64,000 nucleotides of DNA, from NCBI GenBank assembly GCA_026129905.1, contig JAHCHE010000017.1, forward strand, positions 124,001 through 188,000, written 5' to 3'. The notes under the pieces were generated by a model that was not told the origin of the DNA, did not search any database, and saw only the letters and a list, made by a program, of their open reading frames with translations. Both the position numbers and the translations under genes were made by a program. Origin of the DNA: Bryobacteraceae bacterium (GTDB lineage: Bacteria > Acidobacteriota > Terriglobia > Bryobacterales > Bryobacteraceae). The first letter of the stretch is position 1; each line of letters starts with the position of its first letter. Positions 1 to 12,035 of the stretch are shown here, one piece after another.

Positions 1-540
1 CTCGTGAATGCCGTGGTGACTGACCCAGGTCTCGCCGAGCACCTGGCGGCCGTAACCCCCGTCCGCGCTTTTCCAGTGGTACTTCGCGTACGCGCTGCCG
101 GGCCGCTTCTGGTAGTTGAACGGATGCGTGGACGTGCGGAGCGCGACGATTGGCCGGCCCGAGTTGGTGTAGTCGACGATCTCCTTCATCTGCTCGTCGG
201 GTAACTCGAGGAATCGCAGAAACAGCACCACCAGGTCGGCCGTGCGAAGCGCGTCGAGACCGGGGACGTTGTCCGTGACGGAGGGGTCCACCTCGCCGCT
301 CTTCGGATTGATCGCGAACAGCGCCGTGCATTTGAAGCCGTGGCGCCGGGCGAGGATCCGCGCGAGCATCGGGATGGCTTCTTCGGAGCGGTATTCCTGG
401 TCACCGGCAATCAGAACGATGTGCTTCCCCTTTCCGGGTCCGCTCTCGCCTTCGTAGACGATCGGCGCGGCGGCGCACAGCGGCGGCAGGGCGAGGGCGC
501 CCAAAACCGCGAACGTCGCAATCTTGAATCGGAGGGCCAT
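1..540 (-). CDS. ThuA-like domain protein (3' part outside window)
   Basis: The frame is open from an ATG at 540 to the window edge, giving 180 residues of an incomplete protein. It begins with a hydrophobic signal peptide (about residues 1-24, ending LCAAAP). The mature part starts with the pattern IVLIAGDQEYRSEEA followed by a helix with ILARRHGF, then ADLVVLFLRF and PIVALRTSTHPF. This is the glutamine-amidotransferase-like fold of ThuA proteins, which in this lineage are often secreted and sit near sugar-catabolic genes. The true substrate is unknown. The C-terminal half, with any catalytic or binding residues, is not visible. Confidence is good for the family and low for the role. Confidence 0.75.
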   Translation of the reverse strand, partial: MALRFKIATFAVLGALALPPLCAAAPIVYEGESGPGKGKHIVLIAGDQEYRSEEAIPMLARILARRHGFKCTALFAINPKSGEVDPSVTDNVPGLDALRTADLVVLFLRFLELPDEQMKEIVDYTNSGRPIVALRTSTHPFNYQKRPGSAYAKYHWKSADGGYGRQVLGETWVSHHGIHE

Positions 541-619
541 CGTCCGCGTATTATATCCGCCGCCGTTCCGTGCGGGCGCGGAGGACCGAGAGGGAACAAC
601 GCCGCCTGACGCGGCTGTC

Positions 620-847
620 TCATGGGATTGCAGCGGCCAGGACAGGTGGTCTATTGGCTGGCCGCAGGCGCTCGGAGTCGAGGCCATCGCCAAGGACCTG
701 CTCAGCCGGCGCACGGCCGCGTACGGCGCCCCCGAGAATGGACGGGTCGCCCTGGCCTTCGTCGAACACGGTGTCCGCCTCGTGGCCTAAGTCGCGCAGG
801 TCGACCGCCAACTCGCTTGGCATGTTCTCGTCGATCTTGAACTTCAC
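620..847 (-). pseudogene. Decayed DUF5615 (PIN-like) toxin of a TA pair
   Basis: From a GTG at 847 the frame gives MKFKIDENMPSELAVDLRDLGHEADTVFDEG, the conserved N-terminus of DUF5615 PIN-like toxins. After about residue 45 similarity stops in this frame. It continues weakly in another frame (reading RLSRSLAM in place of the usual LLTLDKGLA), so at least one indel is present. Only 75 residues remain where the family has about 110. The GTG overlaps the TGA of the upstream DUF433 remnant (GTGA), the normal coupling of this TA type. I infer a broken toxin. Confidence 0.7.
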
Positions 848-1088
848 GATGCCCGGAGCGGAAGCAAGCGCTCTTCATGCGCCAATTCCGCCGCCTCGGC
901 CAACGACGCCTGAATGTGCTCCGGCCTCAGCGCCGGATAGCTTGCCAAGATCGCTTCTGCCGTGGAACCCTCGCCGAGGCTGTCGAGGATAACCGTGTAA
1001 CCGTGACCGGAATCCTGGTCCCTTTCGCGCAAAGCTCGCCTCCACAGATCTACGGGTCACGGCGCAGGTGTTCCTGCCAATCCACCAT
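844..1088 (-). pseudogene. Decayed DUF433 antitoxin of the same TA pair
   Basis: From an ATG at 1088 the sequence reads MVDWQEHLRRDP, then a TAG at 1052-1050 where the family has Glu, then ICGGELCAKGTRIPVTV, followed by a frame change. The second frame continues VILDSLGEGSTAEAILASYPAL and the typical helical C-terminus to the TGA at 844. The order (RDPxICGG, KGTRIPV, ILDSL, YPAL) is that of DUF433 antitoxins, which carry a winged-helix-like fold. One nonsense and one frameshift mutation make a functional product unlikely. It is paired with the toxin remnant downstream. Confidence 0.75.
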
Positions 1089-1208
1089 ATTGTACGGAGG
1101 AATCGAGACGCTCCAAAACCATGGTCGTGTCCGGATGGCCGACAACTCGACAGGCAACGCCGCAGTCACTCGACATCGCGCCGCTGATCGCGGGTAATCG
1201 CCCCGAGT

Positions 1209-2591
1209 TCAGGGCCGCGGTTCGACCGGTCGTGCCACGAAGCGAATCGTCCAGCCGCCCGACGGCATCTCATCTCGATGTACCGTGCCTTCGTGCGTGA
1301 ACTCGTCGAAGACGAAGGGCACACCTTCAGAGCTGAACGGGTCCGGTCCATCCACAACGTGGAAGTGGAGGTGGGCTGCGTAAGAGGCCGAGTTGCCAAC
1401 GCGCGCGATCACCTGGCCGCGGCGGACACGCTCGCCTTGTTTAACCCGGAGCGAGCCCGATTGCAGATGGGCATAGACAGCCCAGTGCTGTTGGCCAAGG
1501 TCGAGAACAACCACATTGCCTCCCAAGGTTTCTTTCGTGATCGGATGAGGCGGGGCGATTTCGTAGGGTGCGGCATCGGGCAAACCGTCGCGGGCCATGG
1601 TCACCGTCGCATCTGCTACTGCCAGGACATCGGCGCCATAGCTTGGGCTGCTCGCAAGCTGACGCGGGTCACCTCGCTCGAAATCAGCCGACCCGGGTAC
1701 GCGCTGTGAGAAGTCGAAGGCAAAGCGCTGGGCGATCGCGAACCGGCCATCCATCGGGATAATGGCGGCGCGATGGTGGAGACTGCTATCGGGCCCGGCG
1801 CCAGCCCACCAGTCACCGCCCTGTAGGGGCGGTCCGATCCGTACAGGGTTACGAGTGACGGGGACTGCCTGCGTCGCCAGCGTTGAACTCCGGCCAGCCG
1901 AGTTGAATGTCAAACGGTGCCGCAGTACGTCCGGCGGCGGAGTAGTCATGGTGAGGCCGATCAGCACGACCCCGCTCTTAGTGGGTGGAATCGAAACTCC
2001 GTAACTCACCGTCTGCCGGGCCAGTGCATCGCCTGAAAGCGTTGCCGTCTGCTCCCCAATCTGGATATCGACGCTCCGCAGTTCGATACGCTCCTCGGTG
2101 TAGTTGGAAACACCGATCTCGTAATACAGACGATAGGCGCCATTGGTCAGGACTGCGGTAGGCGGCTTAGGGATACGAACTTCGACGATGGGGTCGAAGA
2201 AGGTGGGAGGCGTGGCTGAGGGAGCGCGAGTCAGTTGAACCGGCTGACGGTCGCTGCCAAATTGGGTCCAGGTGGCGCTGATCGACTGGCGGTCGCGCGC
2301 GAGATTGCCTTCGATGAGGATGCGAAGCGTTTGAATCTCAATCCGGGCCGCGCCTTCCGGTGAAAGAGTAGCTGCGTCCACGAAGAAAGGAGTTACTGAC
2401 CCTCGGCCAATCGGCTGGAGTCGCCCGACTGGCTCGGCGCCAGGCGAGCCAATTTGAAGTTCGAACTCAATGGGCTGCTGCCGTCGGTCATGGACGCGGC
2501 CGCGCCAGATACCTTCCAGCCCTGGAGCCGGCGCGCTGCGAGCCGCCACTAAGAGGATGAGCGCAACAGCCGTCCAAATCTGCATCCTCAT
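1209..2591 (-). CDS. Secreted M23 (LytM-type) metallopeptidase
   Basis: The product has 460 residues. A signal peptide occupies about residues 1-22. Residues 25-130 look like a beta-rich domain, and residues 130-260 an Ig-like beta domain. The C-terminal third is an M23 peptidase: GGNVVVLDLGQQHWAVYAHL, then RVRRGQVIARVGNS and the final zinc motif HLHFHV (about residues 405-409). Such enzymes cut peptide cross-links in peptidoglycan or related peptides outside the cytoplasm. Whether the first zinc-binding motif is intact is less clear: the expected HxxxD appears altered in the segment around IIPMDGRF, so it could instead be a non-catalytic M23 fold. It lies alone between the TA remnant and the M48 gene on the same strand. 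Confidence 0.8.
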   Translation of the reverse strand: MRMQIWTAVALILLVAARSAPAPGLEGIWRGRVHDRRQQPIEFELQIGSPGAEPVGRLQPIGRGSVTPFFVDAATLSPEGAARIEIQTLRILIEGNLARDRQSISATWTQFGSDRQPVQLTRAPSATPPTFFDPIVEVRIPKPPTAVLTNGAYRLYYEIGVSNYTEERIELRSVDIQIGEQTATLSGDALARQTVSYGVSIPPTKSGVVLIGLTMTTPPPDVLRHRLTFNSAGRSSTLATQAVPVTRNPVRIGPPLQGGDWWAGAGPDSSLHHRAAIIPMDGRFAIAQRFAFDFSQRVPGSADFERGDPRQLASSPSYGADVLAVADATVTMARDGLPDAAPYEIAPPHPITKETLGGNVVVLDLGQQHWAVYAHLQSGSLRVKQGERVRRGQVIARVGNSASYAAHLHFHVVDGPDPFSSEGVPFVFDEFTHEGTVHRDEMPSGGWTIRFVARPVEPRP

Positions 2592-2772
2592 AGTTTCGCT
2601 CAGTACGGAATTCCTCGAGACTGAGCGGCGGGCCGGTGACCAGCCGGAAGTCGCCCCACGTTTCTACAGATTTCCGGATTGCTTCCGCGTGACGCGCAAT
2701 CCGGAAGCTGGCATACGCGCCACGAGGAGAATGTTCCGCCGATCCGGTTACCCGAAGGTGATCCGCAGGCTC

Positions 2773-4707
2773 TCAGCGGAACTGGCCGAGAAACGGATGG
2801 TACGTGTACGTCGTGGAGAAGGATTCCGGCTGGTTCCAACGCCGCCGGGCGGTTTCGGCCGGCTGAAGGAACCACTCGCCCAGCGGCCGGTCCCGATCTT
2901 CTCCGTCGAACCAGCCCCACGGCGGCCGGGACATGTGGGCGCCGCCCACCAGCCCGTTCAAAGCCGAGCCCATGACCCCGAGCCGGATGTGACGCTCGGC
3001 GTCCGACGTCCCTTCAGCGAAGCGGACGCTCAGAAAAGCGTAGTCGTGTTCCAGGCCAAAGGTATCGTTCTTCCCGGCGCGAGTGCGCTGCCAGAACGTC
3101 TCGTACGTCGGTAGCAGGTCGTATCCGACCGAATCCGCGCCCGCTGAATCCGGATCGCCCGCGGACCCGGCGTACCTGTAGATCATGAACCCCTTCTCGG
3201 CCTGCTTGCGCTGGAACGCGTCGTCCCGCCAGGCCTCAATGCCGTGCCCTTTGGGCTCCACAAACAGGAGAGGCCGCACGCCGTCCACCTGCACAGGATC
3301 GCCAACCAGAGGGCTCCCCCGCGGCGTGTACTTGAGGTAGTGGTTGTGGGCCAGGGTCTCGACAATGGCGAGCCGGGCTGCGGCCGGGTTCTCGCCGCTC
3401 TTCTCGGCGATGACAAGAGCGCCTTCGAGATCGTTCTCGTGCGCCATGACCAACTCGTTCGACCGGCCGGTGGGATCGTACTGGCCGCCGATTCCGGCGC
3501 CGAGGCGAAGCGCCTCGCTCAACAGCGCGCCGCGCTGCTCGCCGCCTTTGTAGTCGCGAGGGTGGAACGCGGCGTAGTGAATGTACAAGTGCGTGCGCGT
3601 CTCAAAAACGGCGTAATAGACGTACGCCTTCAGCGGAAACCGGCGATTGCCCGCGTTTTCCCAGTTATTATCGCCTCGCCAGTCGTCGTCGAAATCGAAA
3701 TTCGTAATGTAGTCGAAGCGAGGGGCGGGACCCAGAGCCTGGTGGAAAACCGGAGCGAACCGGGCGGCGATTTCGCGGTCGCGCGCCAGGTTTCGGGCGC
3801 GGACTTCCGGCGCCGGCTCGGCGGGCGGCAGGGCCGCGGCGGCGATTGCGGCGGCCGCTTTGGCCGCTTCCACTTCCGGACGCGGCATGGCAGCCAGCCG
3901 CCGCTTCACATCGCGAAACGTTGCATCGTCCGTAACGGGCTGGGGATGAACCGGGAACCCGGCGATCAGGGAAGCGATGTTGGCGGAGCGCTCGGTCGGG
4001 CTGGGGTGGGATGAGAAGAACTTCAGGACTGCGTTGGGTTCCGTCTTTTGCATCTCGGCAAGCCGGTCGAAGAAGCTCACCATGCCCTGCGGCCGAAAAC
4101 CCGCTTCGTAGAGCATGCGCGCGCCCACCTGGTCCGCATCACGCTCAGCCTGGCGGCTGAACTTCATGAACACCCCCGTCGTTACCATCTGGGCGGCCAT
4201 CTGGCCGACGGAGGCTTTTGTCCCGCGCCCGAGGAGACCTCCGAGCACCCCGAGGCCCGTCTGCGCCATGTTGGCGCGGCCTGCCTGTTCGGCCCCGTGG
4301 CGGTGCACGACGTGGCCGATTTCGTGCGCCAGCACGCCGGCCAGTTCGTCCGGCGTTTGGGCCGCCTCGATCAACCCGCGGTTGACGTAGACGAAGCCGC
4401 CCGGAAGCGCGAACGCGTTGATCTCCGGGCTATCGACGACCTTGAACGAATAGGCGATCTCCGTCCGCCCCGATTTCCGGACAAGGGCCTGACCGATATC
4501 GTCGATGAACTTGACCACCGCCGGATCTTCGACGAGGAGGATGTCCTTCTCGATTTGCCCGGCGGCCGCCCGGCCGAGTTCGAGTTCCTCTTTTTCCGAG
4601 AGCGTGAACGGATTCTGAGCCAGCAGGGCCGCGGGCAGCGCGATCAGGATCGCGAGTCCCACGATGCGCGGCGCACGACACCCTCTCGTCTTCAGCCGGC
4701 CTGGCAC
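2773..4707 (-). CDS. Secreted M48 metalloprotease with long C-terminal domain
   Basis: I chose the GTG at 4707 because AGGAGGT lies just upstream; an ATG at 4761 is in frame but has no such site. The 644-residue product has a signal peptide or anchor (about residues 8-30). An M48 domain follows, with NAFALPGGFVYVNRGLI, the zinc site HEIGHVVHRHG (about residues 127-137) and the downstream metal ligand region RQAERDADQVGARML. M48 enzymes of this BepA/YfgC kind degrade or chaperone misfolded envelope proteins. Residues from about 270 to 644 form an extra domain that I do not recognise, rich in aromatic and acidic residues (FDFDDDWRGDNNWENA, PPWGWFDGED). The family is normally 250-500 residues, so this is a fusion. 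Confidence 0.8.
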   Translation of the reverse strand: MPGRLKTRGCRAPRIVGLAILIALPAALLAQNPFTLSEKEELELGRAAAGQIEKDILLVEDPAVVKFIDDIGQALVRKSGRTEIAYSFKVVDSPEINAFALPGGFVYVNRGLIEAAQTPDELAGVLAHEIGHVVHRHGAEQAGRANMAQTGLGVLGGLLGRGTKASVGQMAAQMVTTGVFMKFSRQAERDADQVGARMLYEAGFRPQGMVSFFDRLAEMQKTEPNAVLKFFSSHPSPTERSANIASLIAGFPVHPQPVTDDATFRDVKRRLAAMPRPEVEAAKAAAAIAAAALPPAEPAPEVRARNLARDREIAARFAPVFHQALGPAPRFDYITNFDFDDDWRGDNNWENAGNRRFPLKAYVYYAVFETRTHLYIHYAAFHPRDYKGGEQRGALLSEALRLGAGIGGQYDPTGRSNELVMAHENDLEGALVIAEKSGENPAAARLAIVETLAHNHYLKYTPRGSPLVGDPVQVDGVRPLLFVEPKGHGIEAWRDDAFQRKQAEKGFMIYRYAGSAGDPDSAGADSVGYDLLPTYETFWQRTRAGKNDTFGLEHDYAFLSVRFAEGTSDAERHIRLGVMGSALNGLVGGAHMSRPPWGWFDGEDRDRPLGEWFLQPAETARRRWNQPESFSTTYTYHPFLGQFR

Positions 4708-4887
4708 AATTCCACCTCCTCTTGGCGATCGCTCTGAACGGTGATTCGGGCGAACTCCCATTCTCCCAAAAAGCGTTAAGGCAGACGTTACTCAGAAGCT
4801 GCCAAGCGAGAGGATCCGGCGGCGGCTCGGGCTACTGGTCGCGCGAGGGTGAGCGGGCCGGGTGTTGCGCCGGCCGCTCGGGAAAGG

Positions 4888-7623
<2,736 letters not shown>

Positions 7624-7663
7624 AGGTGCAATACTCTCCTTATCAATAAGTTCTTGAAATCTG

Positions 7664-9666
7664 TCATGATTTTGACGTTACAATCTCCGAAAAATCGGCG
7701 ATCGATGAAAACTCCCGCAATAACCGATCGAGCAGCGTCAGGCGGTTCCTCCGCACGCGCTCGTCCGGCGCATTCACCAGCACGTGGTCGAAGAACGCGT
7801 CCACTTCCGGCCGCATGGACGCGATTGCCGCAAGCGCAGCCTGGTAGTCGCGGTCGCCGCGGCGCGATTCCACCTCCCCGCGAACCCGGAGAAACGCGTT
7901 GTGGAGTTGCGCCTCACGTCCGTCTTCGAGAAGCTCCGCAACGACGTCGCCGCCGCCGGTGAACTCCGCCTGGCGCAGGATGTTCTTGATGCGCTTGAAG
8001 CTGGCGGCTATCGGCTCGAAATTCTCCGTCGGCCGGACGGCCTTCACTGCCTCCAGGCGCCGCTCCAGGTCGGTGAGATCGTCGGCGCCCGACGCCAGCG
8101 CCGCGTTGATCTCATCGTAGGCAAAGCCGCGGATCTCGCGGAAGTAGTAGCGCGCGCGGTCGAGCAGAAACTCGCGCAGCGCAGCTTTGCCGGCGGCGAG
8201 TTCGGAAACGGAAAAGGCCAGCCGTCCCTCCACCAGGATCTTCACCGCGCCCTGCGCGGCGCGGCGGAGCGCGAACGGGTCCTTCGATCCTGTCGGGACG
8301 AGGCCGATGCGAAAACACTCCCGCAGCGCGTCCAACTTGTCGGCCAGCGCCACCAGCCGCCCCTCGGCTGTCGCCGGAATCGCGTCCTCCATGCTCAGCG
8401 GCTTGTAATGCTCGTAGACGGCGCGCGCAACCGCTTCGGGCTCTCCCTGGGCGCGGGCGTAGAGGCCCCCGATCACCCCCTGCAACTCGGGGAATTCGCC
8501 GACCATCCCGGTCGTCAGGTCGCACTTTGCGATAAGCGCCGCCCGCTGGGCTTCCTCGGAACCGCCGAGGCTGCGGACGATCTCCACCATCCGGTTCGCC
8601 TTGTCGAGGTACGACCCTAACTCCTGCTGATAGGTGACGTGCGCCAGGTCCGCTGCCCGGTCCGCAAGTTTCCTGTGCTGGTCGAACTGCCAGAAGAAGC
8701 GCGCGTCGTTGAAACGCGCCCGCAGCACGCGCTCGTTGCCCGCCTGAACCAGGCCCTCAGGATCGGCCGCCGTGTTCATCACGGCGACGAAGTGCGGCGC
8801 CAGCTTGCCGTCCGGCCCCGCCACGGAGAAGTACCTCTGATGGTGGCGCATGACGGTCACCAACACTTCTTCGGGAAGGTCAAGATACCCGGCGTCGAAA
8901 TTGCCGAGAATCGGCGTCGGATATTCGGTCAAATACGTCAGCGTATCGAGCAGCGCGTCGTCCGCATTGACGCGCAGATCCCGATCCGCCAGGAGGGCCT
9001 CGATCCCGTCCGCGATTCGGCGCCGCCGCGCGGAAGCTGCCGCGAGAACGAAATTCTTTTCGAGCTGTTCCTCGTAATTACGGATAGATACCGGGACCTT
9101 TTTCCGGCCGAGGCGCCGGTGCCCGCTCGAAACCTTGCCCGACGCCACGCCCGCGAGTTCGAAGGGCGCTACCTTGTTCGCCAGCAGCGCGACAATCCAG
9201 CGCACGGGCCGGATGAACCGCGGGCCGCTCTTGCCCGTCCAGTACATGGTTTTCGGGAAGTAGATCTTAAGGATGAGTTCGGGCAACGCCTCGGAGAGAA
9301 TGTCCGCCGTTTCCCGGCCGGGGACTTGCCGGTTGTAGGCGAAGTATTCGCCCTTCGGCGTGCTGACCGTATGCAGGTCCTTCGGTTCCACGCCGTGCTT
9401 CCGAGCGAAACCTGCGCTGGCGTTCTCGCCGGCGGCCACCGGAGGGCCCGTCACCAGTTCCACCACCGTTTTCTGGCTCGCGGGGAGACCGGCGGCGCGC
9501 AAGATCAGCCGCCGCGGCGTTCCGTCCACCGACGTCACTTCGCCGGCCAGCTTGTTCTCTTCGAGCAGCTTCAGGAACAGCTCCCGCAGGTTGTCGAGCG
9601 CCGGCCGGATCATCCAGTCGGGAATCTCTTCGGTTCCGATTTCCAGCAGGAACGGTTTGCCGGCCA

Positions 9667-9667
<1 letters not shown>
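7664..9667 (-). CDS. glyS: Glycyl-tRNA synthetase, beta subunit
   Basis: The 667-residue product begins MAGKPFLLEIGTEEIPDWM, the standard beta-subunit N-terminus; the frame is open further upstream but the MAG start at 9667 matches the family. It contains the expected HD-like region and a C-terminal DALR-type anticodon-binding segment. With GlyQ it forms the alpha2beta2 bacterial enzyme that charges tRNA-Gly. The start codon shares one base with the glyQ stop (TGATG), so translation is probably coupled and the subunits made in equal amounts. Confidence 0.96.
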
Positions 9668-10557
<890 letters not shown>

Positions 10558-10560
10558 ACG

Positions 10561-11202
10561 TTAGAGCGATTCCACATATGCGGGCGTCTGGAGCTTTCGT
10601 TCGATATGCTCTTCGATCTGGCGCACGAGAAAGCGGCGCAACCCCTGGGCGGTCGACCGGTCCCAGGAGCGGGCGGACAACTGCCCCAAGGGCGTTCGCA
10701 GCATTTCCGCGGCGATCATCTTCTCTTCCGCGCTCACCTTCAAATCCGGCAAGAATCCGGACAACCGTACCGACCAGAGGCTGAAGTACGTCACGGCGGG
10801 CCAGACGCCCGGTTCGCCGCGCTCTCTCAGGTACTCGAGCACCGCCAGCAGGAGCCGGAAAAACCGCTCCCCGGGCTCCGCCGGAGGCAGAAGTTGCTCG
10901 GACACTTCAGCCAGGTAATCCAGCGCCACGCCCGACGCAAAATTCCCAGCCAGATCGAACTGGGAATGTATCAGTTCGCAGGAATCGAGATCCGCCAACT
11001 CCCGGTTCTCGCGCTGAAAGTAATACATCCGCACGTGCGAGAGCCGTTCGAGTCCCGATCCGAAATCGCTCTTGAGCCGCCGCGCCCGCTTCGCGACGCC
11101 TCGCAATTTGCCCTGGTCGCGGGTGAAAAAACTAACGATCAGATCCGCTTCCCGCAACGGGTATGTCCGCAAGACAATCGACTCGCTCACTCTGGCGGGC
11201 AT
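10561..11202 (-). CDS. recO: DNA repair protein RecO
   Basis: The 213-residue product has the N-terminal OB-fold signature ESIVLRTYPLREADLIVSFFTRDQGKLRGVAKRARR followed by the helical C-terminal region. RecO loads RecA onto SSB-coated single-stranded DNA with RecR. The protein is slightly short (family about 230-250), and the C-terminal CxxC zinc motif found in many RecO proteins is absent: only one cysteine is present. It is the first gene of the glyQ-glyS run. A TATAAT hexamer (complement of 11229-11234) lies upstream. Confidence 0.9.
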   Translation of the reverse strand: MPARVSESIVLRTYPLREADLIVSFFTRDQGKLRGVAKRARRLKSDFGSGLERLSHVRMYYFQRENRELADLDSCELIHSQFDLAGNFASGVALDYLAEVSEQLLPPAEPGERFFRLLLAVLEYLRERGEPGVWPAVTYFSLWSVRLSGFLPDLKVSAEEKMIAAEMLRTPLGQLSARSWDRSTAQGLRRFLVRQIEEHIERKLQTPAYVESL

Positions 11203-11228
11203 CCCGTGCGGGCTCTTGAATAAGTGCC

Positions 11229-11234
11229 ATTATA
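11229..11234 (-). promoter_or_regulatory. Putative -10 element for recO operon
   Basis: The minus strand reads TATAAT, a perfect match to the sigma70 -10 consensus, about 27 bases upstream of the recO ATG. No convincing -35 box stands 16-18 bases before it, so strength is uncertain. Confidence 0.45.
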
Positions 11235-11365
11235 TCGCACCTGGAAGGCCAGATTCCGGACCCGTTTGACCGATGAAAGGAGAGCGGACGCTCCACTGGG
11301 CGCCGCCAGCGGCTGCCTCCAGCTTCCCAGGACGCCGCCGGGGAGGAGTATGCGAATATGTTTTT

Positions 11366-11590
11366 ATGCGAACAACGATTGATCTGCCCGATCCGCTGTT
11401 TCGCGAGTTGAAAGCCCTCGCGGCGCGGCGGGGAGCTTCGATGAAAACGCTAATCCGCGCCGCGGTAGAGGCGGAATTGCGGAGGAATCAACCAACGCGT
11501 GGGCGCCGCCTGAAATTCCCGCTGCGCGCCTCGGTGGAGCCTGGGACGCTCCGCCTCACGAATGCCGAGATCGACGACCTTTCTGCCTGA
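11366..11590 (+). CDS. RHH-type antitoxin of a VapBC-like module
   Basis: The real start is the ATG at 11366, giving 74 residues: MRTTIDLPDPLFRELKALAARRGASM is a ribbon-helix-helix DNA-binding domain (strand MRTTIDLP, two helices). The basic C-terminal tail should wrap the toxin. It overlaps the PIN-domain toxin gene by 29 bases, the usual layout of VapBC operons, and probably represses its own promoter. GGGAGGAG lies about 20 bases upstream, rather far for a ribosome binding site. Confidence 0.8.
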   Translation: MRTTIDLPDPLFRELKALAARRGASMKTLIRAAVEAELRRNQPTRGRRLKFPLRASVEPGTLRLTNAEIDDLSA

Positions 11591-11996
11591 CGTGAACGTC
11601 TGGCTCGCGTTAACCTCCGCGCGGCATGTGCACGCGTCAACGTGCGCCAGATGGTTCGACTCCGTCGCCCCCGCCAAGGCGGCTTTCTGCCGGGTGACTC
11701 AGATGGGGTTGCTCCGGCTGCTGACGAACGAATCGGCGATGGGCCGGGATGTCGTGTCTTGCCGTGAGGCGTGGCGCACCTATCGCGCGATGCGAACCGA
11801 TGAGCGGGTCCAGTTCGCGCCGGAGCCTTTCACGCTCGAGCAGGAGTGGCAACGGCTGACGACTTTGGATCGGCCCGCGCCGAAGATCTGGACGGATGCC
11901 TACCTGGCTGCGTTTGCTCGAGCGGCGGGAATGCGGCTCGTGACATTGGATCGCGCCGTGTTGGCGATGGCGGCCCAAGCCTTGTTGCTGAGCTGA
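11562..11996 (+). CDS. PIN-domain ribonuclease toxin (VapC family)
   Basis: The 144-residue product begins with FLPDVNVWLAL, the first acidic motif of PIN nucleases, and ends with the region WTDAYLAAFARAAGMRLVTLDRA, holding the later acidic residues. VapC toxins cleave tRNA or rRNA and are held inactive by the antitoxin. It overlaps the RHH antitoxin gene by 29 bases. All expected acidic positions look present, so unlike the remnant at 0.6-1.1 kb this module appears intact. Confidence 0.85.
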   Translation: MPRSTTFLPDVNVWLALTSARHVHASTCARWFDSVAPAKAAFCRVTQMGLLRLLTNESAMGRDVVSCREAWRTYRAMRTDERVQFAPEPFTLEQEWQRLTTLDRPAPKIWTDAYLAAFARAAGMRLVTLDRAVLAMAAQALLLS

Positions 11997-12035
11997 TATC
12001 GTCCGTCCGCTCGCGATGAGCGCTCCAACGGAAGC

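Noticed and set aside
10558-10600. A glycine riboswitch or T-box before glyQ
   Set aside because: The recO stop is 3 bases from the glyQ start, leaving no room, and no conserved aptamer sequence is visible.
12008-12022. Hairpin CGCTC-GCGAT-GAGCG between vapC and the hydrolase gene
   Set aside because: The 5-bp stem has no T-run and is likely to occur by chance in this base composition.
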